Shown piece by piece: positions 22,394 through 31,396 of a DNA stretch of 64,000 nt. Source of the DNA: Cafeteria roenbergensis (lineage: Eukaryota; Sar; Bigyra; Bicosoecida; Cafeteriaceae); the NCBI GenBank assembly GCA_008330645.1, contig VLTN01000059.1:124001-188000 (forward strand), written 5' to 3'. Below the pieces are notes generated by a model, which worked only from the letters and a program-made list of their open reading frames with translations, was not told the origin of the DNA and ran no database searches. The stretch's first letter is position 1. Every line of letters starts with the position of its first letter. The position numbers and the translations under genes are program-made.

Positions 22394-25300
22394 TCATGGC
22401 TCCGCCGCGTCTCCCCTGCGAGCATGTTCCACCTCGAGCATGTCCTCATCCGCAGAGTCGACATCACCGTAGCGAGTCGAGGCCTCGGGCGGCACAAAAG
22501 GCTTGCCTGTGGGGCTGGCTGCAACGGTGCCCCACGCGGCTTCTTTCGCAGCGCGACGCCGCTGCTGTGCCTGGCTAGCGTGATTGGGCCCAGATCGACT
22601 CTTGGGCGCCCTGCGAGGCGCGAGCGGCGGCGGCTCGTCCTCTGGCGTCGCACCGCGATCCTCAGGGGCTCGGCTTGGATCTAACCCGGGCTGGCCGGCG
22701 GGGTGCGACGCTTGCTCCACGGCTGAGCCATCTGCGGAACTGCCCATTCGGCGCCTGGAGTTTGCGCCCCGACGCTGCTGTGGCTGGGCACCGCGGCCGA
22801 CATTTTCGGCAGCTGACCGGGCGCGCCGGAGGCTCGCAGCCCCCTGCGGTTTGTCTCTGGCTGCTGGTGGCGTTGCAACCCGCAACGACCCACCCAAGCC
22901 ATGGAGCGCGCCGACGCCGGACGGTGCCACGGCCGCTGGTCCAGCCTCGCGAAAGGATACCAGCCTGCCAGCCGGGCTCTTTGGGCGGGACGCCGGCCCC
23001 ACCGGCTTGAGCGCGCTGCGGGGCGGGTCCCCGCGCGACGCGGACGACCCCCGAGGCAGCGAGCGCCCAGCGGCGTCCACTGCGCCGCTGAAGGCCTGCG
23101 CCTCCAACGCAGCCGACCTGTCGCCTGCCCGGCCAGCTCCACCACCTGCAGCGAGCGCGTCATCATCGTCGCCGTCAAGGCCGTCGTCGTCGCTCATCGA
23201 CTCGGACAGTCGCCTGCCCCGCGCCACCCGCTCAAGCACCCTCGCTTCGTCTCCGCTGCTCCCGTCCGCCTCGGTCCCGGACAGCGCCGCGGCGCCGGCT
23301 ACTCGACCCCTCCCGCCGCTCGCCGCCCACGCAGCCTCCGCCGCCGCAGCGGCCTTCGCCCTTCGCTCTGCGTCTCTCCTGGTCCTGGCTTGCGTCTTTG
23401 CCGCCCTGGCCTCGGCAGCCTCGCCGGTCAGCCCCTCCATGGAAAGGCCCATCATCCCACGAAACCCGGCGTATGTGTACTTTTCCGAAGCAAAGCCTTC
23501 CAGCTCGTCGCTGTCCGACTCGGTATCGTCCGGTCCCCGCTGGCGCCCAGCCCCCCGGCCAGACCGCTCCTTGCGGACCCGGGCACGGTCCTTGTGCTCC
23601 CGAGCTGCCTTCGCTTCCGCTGCCGCTGCCCCGGAGCACGGCCGGCACCGGACCAGGTCGCGGCAGCAGTACCACCGCAGCCGCCACCCCTGTCGCCGCG
23701 AGTACTTTCCTGGCCACGCAACTCCCAGCACCGTGAACCCGCAGCGGCAGCAAGCGTCCCGCACGCACCCGCACCCCCTGCCCAGCGAGTCGCAGCACGC
23801 GTCCACGACGCTCCCCGCTTCGCCGCCGCCCGCAGCGTCGCTGGAGGGGAGGTCGCCCGTTGCAGTGTGCACCATGAGCGGGGGCGCCCTGGGTCCGCCC
23901 CTCTTGCGCTCGCGCGGGGCACAACCACAGCAGCGGCGGCATGCCAACGGACACCCAAGCACCCGGCACTTGGTGTGCTGCTCGGGAGTGGACACGCGCT
24001 CAAGCGCGATGGGCGCCGGCCAGCGAAGCAGCACGAACACGGAGCAGACGAGAGCAAACGGAAACGTCAGCGGCGGCAGGCCCACCACGCTTAGGCCTGC
24101 CAGGCATGCGGCAGTGGCCACGCCAGCGGTCGCAGCTGCCAGCGCTGCCATGAACACCGACACCTCCTCCAGACGGTAAAAGATTCCCGCCATCGACACC
24201 GCGGCAAGCGCGCTGCTCGGCCCCCACAGCCCCGCAGTCACAGCCGCTGCCGGGGCTCCCAGCAGCATCCCAACCATGGCTCCAACCAGCGATCCGCCCA
24301 CCGCTGCCGCGGCCGAAACCGGCGAGCTGATAGCCAGCGCAACGGAGATGACGAACCCCGCTTCCCAGGAAGGGTTGAAGTACACCTGAGAGACGCCGCG
24401 CAACGTCGCCAGGACCAAGCCCTCCCCCGTGGGCCCGGTGTACGCCTCCCACCCCGCGCCTGCTCCGCCCCTCTCCACCGCGATCACCGCCAAGCTGTGC
24501 CGATGCAGCGCCTCCGCCACGCCCAGGGACGCGTTGCTCGTTGCGCTCCACCCCCGCACGGCGCTTTCGTTCACGCACAGCGCGGTGCCGGGAATCCTCG
24601 TGACGACGTCGCTGGGTGGCAGGGCCAGCAGATTGAGCGACGCGTTGCGCAGCCGCGACGCCTCGTCCGGCGTGAGAGGCCTGCTGCCCTCCCCGCGGCG
24701 CACCACGAAGGAGCTCTCCGCCGCAGCGGCGGCGGCGGAGCCAGCAGCAGGGGCCTCTGCCTGCCACGTCGCCCCCCTCGCGAGCGCCGTCGCGTTGCCC
24801 CGCGCGGCAACAGACGCGCTCCACTGCTGAGCTCCGGTGGGTGCATCGCCCCACTGCGCCGAATCGGGTTGAGCGGCCGATGCGAACCCGTCGCAGAACC
24901 CCAACCAGCCAGCCTCGCGCCCCTGTCTAGTCGCAGCGGCGTCAAACACCGCCACCTGCGCCAGCACGAGAGCGTCCATCGCGGACACCGCCGCCCCTTG
25001 CCCAGGGTGGGCCCCGATTCCCGGCTGCAGCGTGAACACGTGAAAGCCCTGCCGGAGGCTGCGCTCGGACCCGCCCGGACCCGCCCGCTCCCGCGGGTCC
25101 GTTGCCGCCACAGCCAGCAAAACCAGCGCCGTGACGACGTTGAAGGGGACGGTGAGCGGCGGAAGGCCGCACGTGGCTCGGCAGGTATTGCTCATGGCTC
25201 GCGTGAGCACGACGATGAGGACGGCGCCAAAGACAGCCAAGCCGATTGCAGCCACAAGCGGAGTGCGGGCCCCGAGCGACGGCCCCGTGCCAGGAGCCCC

Positions 25301-25984
25301 GGCCGCAGATGGCAGCAGCGAAGACACGGGCGGCCACGTCCCGGGCGAGTGGGCAGAGCCGGAGCCCGCACGAAGTCCCGCCATGGCTGCCTGAGACGCC
25401 GGCCTGGCAGCCTCGGCGGCCTCCGGGCTGCTGGCCTGGTCGCCAGCCTGTCCCAGAATCCCGCCCACCGACGAGCTGAGCAGGCCCACTGCGGACTCTT
25501 GCGCCTGCTCGGAGCCGCTGACGGCGTCGGCGTTGATGACCAGGAAGGTGGCAAGCGCCGCGCCGAAGAGCATGGAGCTCAGACCGTACAGCCCGGCGCG
25601 GACCTCGGCGGCCGGTGCGCCCATGCACCGTGCCGAAAGGGTCGCCGACGCAACCGCTGCAGCGGTGAGGACTGTGTAGTGGACGGGCGAGGTGGCAGCG
25701 AGCGCAAGCCAGACCACGGCGCCGGCCAGCGGGTTGCTGAGCAGAAACACCTGTGACACGGCCCGAAGCCCCGCGTTGAGAACCATGTCCAGCAGGGGAA
25801 CCCTTGCGATGCTCCGCGTCAGGAGGGCCGGGGCCGAACCCACCAGGAAGTCCGCCAGCGCCGTCCACACGGAGCACGCTACTCGCGTGAGACACCACTG
25901 TCGCTCGGCGCCCCCTGCCTCCCGGCGCTGCTTGTCCTGCCCGGCAGGGGCAGGGCGGCCTGCGCCGACTCGGTAGCTTGCCAT
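22394..25984 (-). CDS. urea transporter with long cytoplasmic tail
   Basis: A single exon gives 1,196 residues from the ATG at 25984, which has a better context (A at -3, G at +4) than an in-frame ATG at 26053. Two homologous membrane halves match the SLC14/UT fold. Half 1 (about 40-300) has VFLLSNPLAGAVVWLALA, AGLYGLSSMLFGAALATF and CGLPPLTVPFNVVTALVLLA. Half 2 (about 525-660) has YFNPSWEAGFVISVALAISS, AGLWGPSSALAAVSMAGIFY and VVGLPPLTFPFALVCSVFVL. UT proteins form trimeric channels for passive urea flux. A soluble loop of over 200 residues with candidate N-glycosylation sites (NASL, NESA) separates the halves. The tail (about 660-1196) starts with Cys-rich blocks (CPLACRRCCGC, CCDSLGRGCGCVRDACCRCG) and becomes Ser/Asp/Arg-rich; typical UTs of 340-400 residues lack it. 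It is divergent from the orphan gene, 167 bp away. Confidence 0.88.
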   Translation of the reverse strand: MASYRVGAGRPAPAGQDKQRREAGGAERQWCLTRVACSVWTALADFLVGSAPALLTRSIARVPLLDMVLNAGLRAVSQVFLLSNPLAGAVVWLALAATSPVHYTVLTAAAVASATLSARCMGAPAAEVRAGLYGLSSMLFGAALATFLVINADAVSGSEQAQESAVGLLSSSVGGILGQAGDQASSPEAAEAARPASQAAMAGLRAGSGSAHSPGTWPPVSSLLPSAAGAPGTGPSLGARTPLVAAIGLAVFGAVLIVVLTRAMSNTCRATCGLPPLTVPFNVVTALVLLAVAATDPRERAGPGGSERSLRQGFHVFTLQPGIGAHPGQGAAVSAMDALVLAQVAVFDAAATRQGREAGWLGFCDGFASAAQPDSAQWGDAPTGAQQWSASVAARGNATALARGATWQAEAPAAGSAAAAAAESSFVVRRGEGSRPLTPDEASRLRNASLNLLALPPSDVVTRIPGTALCVNESAVRGWSATSNASLGVAEALHRHSLAVIAVERGGAGAGWEAYTGPTGEGLVLATLRGVSQVYFNPSWEAGFVISVALAISSPVSAAAAVGGSLVGAMVGMLLGAPAAAVTAGLWGPSSALAAVSMAGIFYRLEEVSVFMAALAAATAGVATAACLAGLSVVGLPPLTFPFALVCSVFVLLRWPAPIALERVSTPEQHTKCRVLGCPLACRRCCGCAPRERKRGGPRAPPLMVHTATGDLPSSDAAGGGEAGSVVDACCDSLGRGCGCVRDACCRCGFTVLGVAWPGKYSRRQGWRLRWYCCRDLVRCRPCSGAAAAEAKAAREHKDRARVRKERSGRGAGRQRGPDDTESDSDELEGFASEKYTYAGFRGMMGLSMEGLTGEAAEARAAKTQARTRRDAERRAKAAAAAEAAWAASGGRGRVAGAAALSGTEADGSSGDEARVLERVARGRRLSESMSDDDGLDGDDDDALAAGGGAGRAGDRSAALEAQAFSGAVDAAGRSLPRGSSASRGDPPRSALKPVGPASRPKSPAGRLVSFREAGPAAVAPSGVGALHGLGGSLRVATPPAARDKPQGAASLRRARSAAENVGRGAQPQQRRGANSRRRMGSSADGSAVEQASHPAGQPGLDPSRAPEDRGATPEDEPPPLAPRRAPKSRSGPNHASQAQQRRRAAKEAAWGTVAASPTGKPFVPPEASTRYGDVDSADEDMLEVEHARRGDAAEP

Positions 25985-26151
25985 CCTGCTGGGCCGGTGC
26001 GTGCCCGGGCAAGCGTCCCGCGGGGCCCGGAGCTCGCCGCCCTGGCTGCCCATCAGTTGCACTGGCCGAGCGAGCGAAGGCTCTGCCGGGCGGGAACCCC
26101 CAGAGCTGCGCAGGCGCACCCGGCTTGCCGTGAGGCAGCAAGGATCCTGCC

Positions 26152-27690
26152 ATGGCGGATGCCTTCGCCGGGAGTGGGCAACGCGAGGGGGGGCGCGAGG
26201 AGGAGGCCTCTTCGGACGAGCCCACTCTCAAAGAGTGAGAGCGTGTCCAACACGCGTAGCCATCTGAACTTTGCAACGTTGCACTCGCACGGACCGCAAG
26301 GCTGCAACTGGGTCCATGTCACAGGTTCAGGATCGCCACAGCAGAGCAGTGACGGCCCACTTCAAGCCAGGGGCAGTCCGGGGAGCTGAAGGGTCGCGTG
26401 GGGCGAGGGAGGACCGCTCGGTGCGCGTCAGGTCAGGTATTCCAGATTTTTTCGCCGGAGGGCCGTCGGAGCGTTTCCACGCATTGCGCTCGACTTGCTG
26501 CGGCTCAAGTCTCCCGCTCCCGAGCTTGTCTGTTGGGCATCGGCCGCAGCTTCCCACTGGACGGCGCAACAAGGTTCCTGGCCTCACGGAAATGGTGCGC
26601 AGACCCAGAGCAAGTCGTCGAGCTGGCCACGGAGCTCCTCCAGCTTGCCGAGCGCGGCCATCCAGTCAACGAGCTGCTAGCGCAGGCAGTAGTGATGCTC
26701 CCTGACAAGTACAGGCACAAATGCCCCCCCAAGGCGCTGAGCAGCGCAGCTGAAGCCGGCATCAAGGCATTCGGGCGTGTCAACACAGACAAACTCAAGG
26801 TGGTGCGGATCCAGTGGAGACTTCCGCAGTCGCATGCAGAGCCAGGGGCAGCTTCAGGAGGGCTCACGACCGAAGCAGCACGGAAGATTACCGACAAGAT
26901 TTTCCTCTTACTCCGCATCAAGAACAAATACGAGGGAGCATGGCGGCACGAGGTCGCTCATGAACGCCACACTCTCGAAGTTGATGCCCAGTACTTCGAC
27001 GAGGTGAACTCTCCCAGTGCCCAGAATTCCGGAACAAGTGTGGCATTCGAAAGCCGGGAAGGCGACGCCGAGACCCGCTTCGTCCGGGTGGCAAGCACTC
27101 AGGCACGATGCCTGCCGCAGTCGTCGCACTTGATGCTGCTGCTTCGCCTTGGATCGGAAGGAGAGAGCCCTGAAAGCTTGCTGAAACAGCTCCGAGAGGA
27201 GCTCAGCTCCAGCACCCTCCCCGAGCCGCTCCCGGCGGCGCACGAGCGAGCAGCGAAGCGGGGCGCAGAGGCGGCTGCCGATTCATCCGCGGCGAAGCGG
27301 CTGTGCGCAGATAGCACAGGCAGTTCTGCGCCGCATGCCTCGCCAGGCGCAGCTCCAGCCGTCCCAGGCGCCGCGTGCATGCCCAAATCCTACACCAGCC
27401 GAAACACGACCGTTTCATCGCCAGCCGAAGCAATGCCCGCTTCGTTTGTCTTGCCCCACATGGCCATTCGCCGCTCTTCCCAGGATGCAACATTCCTGCC
27501 CAAGTGGGCGGACAAAAGCGGGAGTTTGCAGCCTCAAGAATTGGCTCGCGCCTTCTCGGATGATTCTCTCGATCTTGGCTTGGACCAAACCCCAGCCTCG
27601 TCTCCGTGGCAAGCCGGTCAGCTCCACACTGTGGGACCCGAGGCGACGATGACTGCGCCAGTCACCCCCGGCACGGAATCGCAACTCTGA
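26152..27690 (+). CDS. orphan protein
   Basis: Exons 26152-26234 and 26550-27690 join in phase 2 across a 315 bp GTGAGA...CAG intron and give 407 residues. The N-terminus is acidic (REGGREEEASSDEPTLK). Residues 30-180 look folded and helical (EQVVELATELLQLAERGHP, NELLAQAVVMLPDKY, KFGR-type GIKAFGRVNTDKLKVV, ITDKIFLLLRIKN). After about 190 comes a mixed segment, then a Ser/Ala/Pro-rich tail with a possible nuclear localisation signal (AAKRGAEAAADSSAAKRL). I do not recognise the family. Codon third positions are less GC-biased than in neighbouring genes and the locus is AT-richer, so the gene may be fast evolving or acquired. The model is supported by the standard donor and acceptor, by phase agreement and by the divergent arrangement with the urea transporter. 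Confidence 0.6.
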
Positions 27691-28186
27691 AGGAACAAAA
27701 CCAGAGGAGACATCACTGGGACACCGTTAGGTGGCTGCGTGCCATCATCTCCGGTCCAGCGACGTGGCCAGGGTCTGCATGTCACTGCTTTAGAGTACGA
27801 GCTCGTAAAGTTTTGACCTCCAGGCCCTGGCACGCCGTTTCGGGGACCGGCGACGATGATATGCAGCTACTGAAATGGCGTCCCGTGGTTTCTCCTGGCG
27901 CAAGGGCCTTCGCCCCTGCGCGCTCCAGTCGAGTTGTGTTCCATGCTTAAGCACACGGCGTCCGCGCCATGCCACAATGGCACCAACAATTCCTCTCCCA
28001 TTGGCCCCGCGCTCGGCAAGCACACACGCCCTGGCCGTGCGCATGGCCAGCCGCCTCGTGCTCCCCCGCCCGGACTCGTTGCCCCGGGGCGCGGCACGCG
28101 CTCTCTGGTTCAGAATGCCAAAGTCACAGCTCTGCCAATCGCGCGAGGGAGCACTAGCCACCGCTGTGATCGGCAAGCGGTGGGCC
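27691..28186. other. intergenic region / possible 5' extension of RF1
   Basis: The 3' end of the orphan gene and the promoter of the release factor gene share these 496 bp. The RF1 frame stays open here back to an ATG at 27875, with further in-frame ATGs at 27977 and 28043. A longer presequence is therefore possible, but the best mitochondrial targeting sequence starts at 28187. Nothing else is visible. Confidence 0.4.
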
Positions 28187-29540
28187 ATGCTGCGGCAAGC
28201 AGTCGGTTTGGCGAGCCGCTCAGTGATGGGGAGGGCAGGGCCCGTTGCCAGGCTCCAGCGGTTCTCCCCCGTGCTCGCGCTGCGGAGAGCCTGCGCTTTC
28301 CGCGCACTTGGGAGCGTCGCCAGCGGGGCAGCCGAGGCCCGCCTGCAGGAGCTTCGCGCTCGACACAGCGAGCTGTCTGACATGTTTGCGGAGGGCAAGG
28401 TCGCCCCGTCGGCGATGGCGAAGCTCTCTCGCGAGCTCAATTTCGTGAGCCGGGTGGTCGAGACGGCCGATGCGCTCGCCGCTGCCGAGGAGGAGCTGCG
28501 CGATCTTCGGGCCATGATCGACGAATTTTCCGGCCAGTCTGGGTCCGAAGCCGCGGAGATGGTGTCGATGGCAAAGGACGACGCGGGGCCAGTGGCGGAG
28601 CGAGCCGCCGAGCTGGACGAGGCGCTGGCAGACTTGCTGGCTCCGCGCGACGAAGCCGACGACCGCGACGCAATCGTGGAAGTCCGCGCTGGCGCCGGGG
28701 GCGACGAGGCCGCCCTGTTCGTGGGGGACATGGCGGGGATGTACAGCGCCTTCGCCGCCAGAAAGGGATGGACCTGGGAGGTCATCGAGGAGTCTCAGGC
28801 GCCCTCGGGAGGGTTCAAGGAGGTTTCCGCAACTGTGGCGGGGGCCGGGGCGTACGGCGCGCTCAAGTGGGAGCGCGGCACGCACAGGGTCCAGCGGGTC
28901 CCGGCGACAGAGTCCGCCGGCAGAGTTCACACCTCGACTATCACAGTTGCGGTGATGCCGCAGGCGGACGAAGTGGACATCGACATTCGCCCCTCGGACA
29001 TCAGGATCGACACGTACCGCGCCAGCGGGGCGGGTGGCCAGCACGTGAACACCACCGACTCGGCCGTGAGACTGACTCATATCCCGACCAACACAGTCGT
29101 CACCTGCCAGAACGAGCGGTCGCAACACCAGAATAAGGCAATGGCGATGAAGGTCCTGTACTCCCGCATCTTCGAGACGGCGCGCGAGAAGGAGGCCGAG
29201 GCCCAGGCGGCCTCGCGGCGCTCCCAGATCGGTACCGGCGAGCGGTCGGAGCGAATCCGCACCTACAACTGGAACCAGGACAGAGTCACGGACCACCGCG
29301 TCGGCCTCACCAAGTGAGTCGCGCGCGTTCACTTCATTCGCGCGGTGGTGGTGACTGGTGTATGACTCGGAGGAGACGCACGTGTGGCGCGCGAATCGAG
29401 TTTGGGCTGCGCAGCCGACCCCGCCGCGCGCAGCGGGGCAGACCTTGATGTCGGGTCATGCTTCCGGCGCTCCATGCCCGCCGTCCCCGTCGCGGTGCAC
29501 GCTGCAGTCGTTGCCGCAGTTGTTGCTGCCCCGCGCCCTC

Positions 29541-29571
<31 letters not shown>

Positions 29572-29738
29572 CTCTCGCGCCCGCTCCCTGCCCCCCCCCC
29601 CCTCCCCCCTGCCGCTATCTCTCCCCCTCGTGCAGGCACGGAATCACGGACATGCTGCAGGGTCGACTGCTTGACGAGTTTGCAGAGGCGCTCGCGGCAG
29701 AGCACCGGAAGCAGGAGATGGCGGGCGCCGCGCCATGA
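28187..29738 (+). CDS. mitochondrial peptide chain release factor 1
   Basis: Exons 28187-29313 and 29636-29738 join in phase 2 across a 322 bp GTGAGT...CAG intron and give 409 residues. The N-terminus ([18 protein letters not shown]) is basic and free of acids, as expected for mitochondrial import. A helical domain 1 follows, then [20 protein letters not shown], the codon-recognition region [14 protein letters not shown] with a PAT tripeptide of the RF1 PxT type, the catalytic GGQ loop ([18 protein letters not shown]), [13 protein letters not shown], and [16 protein letters not shown]. The last exon supplies the usual end ([15 protein letters not shown]). RF1 reads UAA and UAG and triggers peptidyl-tRNA hydrolysis. 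The codon loop lacks the insertions of vertebrate MTRF1, so it is closer to MTRF1L. A plastid role has no support here. The intron carries a C-run before its acceptor. Confidence 0.93.
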
Positions 29739-30021
29739 TGCGCGCGCCGCACCCGCAGCTGCAGCTGCAGTTGCTTGGAGCGGGCCGGGTGCAGTGCGCG
29801 GGGGCACCGCAGTGCCCGAGAGGCCGCACGCGAGCTCGCCAAGAGGACGACGGGCAAGACTGAGCGCGGTGCGGCGGTTGCGGACGCGCGTTTGCGCAAA
29901 ATCGACCGAGACGGCCTTGGATCGCGTGCTGGCGCGTGCGCGTGTCGGCAGGGCAGCGGCGGGGGTGGGGCGCGAGCCGAGGGCCGAGGCCCGACTGTCT
30001 GTGTCAATTGTGGGCCAGCCT

Positions 30022-31096
30022 TCACATAGAGGCCATCTCATCAACGGCGGCACGCAGCGACTCCGTGACAAGCTCCTTCGACTTGCCAGCAGCGCGCTTG
30101 CAATCGCTAGAGGTGGCCCCAGAACCTGCCTCGGCACTGGCGCGCACGCTCAAGTCGAAGTCGTAGCCGTCGTAGTCGCACATCTCGTCCGCTGACACGG
30201 TGCCCTTGCCCAGCACAACGGTTGCGTCGTCAGTCGCCGTGAGAGAGAAGGAGGCCTTGAGCTTGATCTCGAAGCCAGGCTTAGCCTGCGGGCGCCAATG
30301 GGGTCGAGCGCACGGGCCGGCGCAAGTGGCGAGCAGGGTAATGATGACAGCGCACGCAAGGCCGCGTGACTACCCACGGCCCAGCATACGGGACGGCCGT
30401 GTTTGCCGCCTCTGGTGAGGCTCTCACCTTGCCCCTGACGTACACCACGGAGGAGGAGCCCTCGCACTTGTCAACCGCAGTGAATGCAAGGCGCGCCGCG
30501 CGCGCGCCCACCGCCACGTCCGCGCCGGCCGCAAGCAGGCGAGTGGTCAGCGCCTCCTTGAGCCACTCCGTCGTGTCGCGATCCTCCCTGCACGCACAGG
30601 GCCGAGGCGCGCGAGTGGGGGACGCGTGGAGGCAGGCTGGCGAATTCGCGAGAAGGCCACGCGCGCCGCGCTCCGCTGTCGGCTTGCGCCGGCGAGCCGG
30701 GCCTGCGTCTGATCCGCCACGGTCACCCAAGGGCGCGCAGCGCACCAGCCTGGGCGCGGGCGGCAGCAGGGCGCCGGCGCTGCCTTGGGCGGGCAGCACG
30801 GCAAGGCACTGCGGCAGGCAGCACTCTGGAGCCTGACCACGTGGCCAGGCGCCCACTCACCACGTGCCCCCCGTGTTCCACGCGCTGCCCTTGCTCTTGG
30901 ACTTGGCCAGCGCGTCTCCCGCATCGTCCCCCCCCGCGCTCCCCGCGTCGATCGCCTTGGGCGTGGTGTCCACTCCGAGAGCCTTGAGCTCCTCGCCGCG
31001 CCGCTTCATCTCCTCCGCCCACTTGTAGTGAGCCGAGTCGAACGGCTTCTTGTCGCCGGCCACGCCCTCTTCCGGGGTGCTCGAAGCTGCAGCCAT
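30022..31096 (-). CDS. Aha1 N-terminal-domain Hsp90 co-chaperone
   Basis: Three exons (31096-30861, 30587-30428, 30285-30022) join with matching phases (2 and 0) across GTGAGT...CAG (273 bp) and GTGAGA...CAG (142 bp) introns and give 219 residues. Residues 1-70 are a charged N-terminal extension (AHYKWAEEMKRRGEEL). From about 72 the Aha1 N-domain follows: SAWNTGGTWEDRDTTEW (compare the NNWHWTERD..NW signature), LAFTAVDKCEGSSSVVYVRG, FEIKLKASFSL, YDGYDFDLSVRA, and a C-terminal helix (SKELVTESLRAAVDEM). Aha1 binds the Hsp90 middle domain through this region and stimulates its ATPase. The C-terminal AHSA1/START-like domain of full-length Aha1 (about 340 residues) is absent, as in yeast Hch1. The start is 300 bp from the divergent ankyrin gene. 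Confidence 0.85.
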
Positions 31097-31396
31097 GCCC
31101 GCGCGTGTGCGGATTTCTTGGAGCGCAGTGCCGCTCGGGGCGCCTGCAGCTGTCGCGGGCCGCGCGGGCCGGCGGCCGCTCCGCCGTCGGCGGCGCTGCC
31201 GAGCCAGTGGCTCTGCCGGCTGGCCTTTGGTGCCGCCGCGCTGCCGAGCAGGCCGGCGCCGCGCAGCGCTGCAGGCGCAGCGGCGGGACAGGCGCGGAGC
31301 ACTCTCTCGCTCGCAGGGATGCCAAGCGCGCGGACTGGCCCGGCGGCGAGAGTCTCGCTGACCGCCGAGAGACCGCCAACGGCCGACTCCCAAGTC
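31097..31396. promoter_or_regulatory. divergent promoter region, Aha1-like / ankyrin gene
   Basis: These 300 bp separate two divergent start codons. They are extremely GC-rich with G/C-rich repeats and no clear TATA box. Both promoters presumably lie here. Confidence 0.35.

Noticed and set aside
26316-26436. Alternative first exon for the orphan gene (ATG at 26316, donor GTATTC)
   Set aside because: The donor does not match the GTGAG rule seen in every other intron. The model starting at 26152 uses standard sites and keeps the frame.
27875-28186. Longer N-terminus for mitochondrial RF1
   Set aside because: The frame is open and has ATGs, but a typical mitochondrial presequence begins at 28187 and the longer version would be unusually long. 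It was not fully excluded.
28187-29738. Plastid release factor
   Set aside because: No bipartite signal and transit peptide is evident, and no other plastid gene is in the window; the presequence looks mitochondrial.
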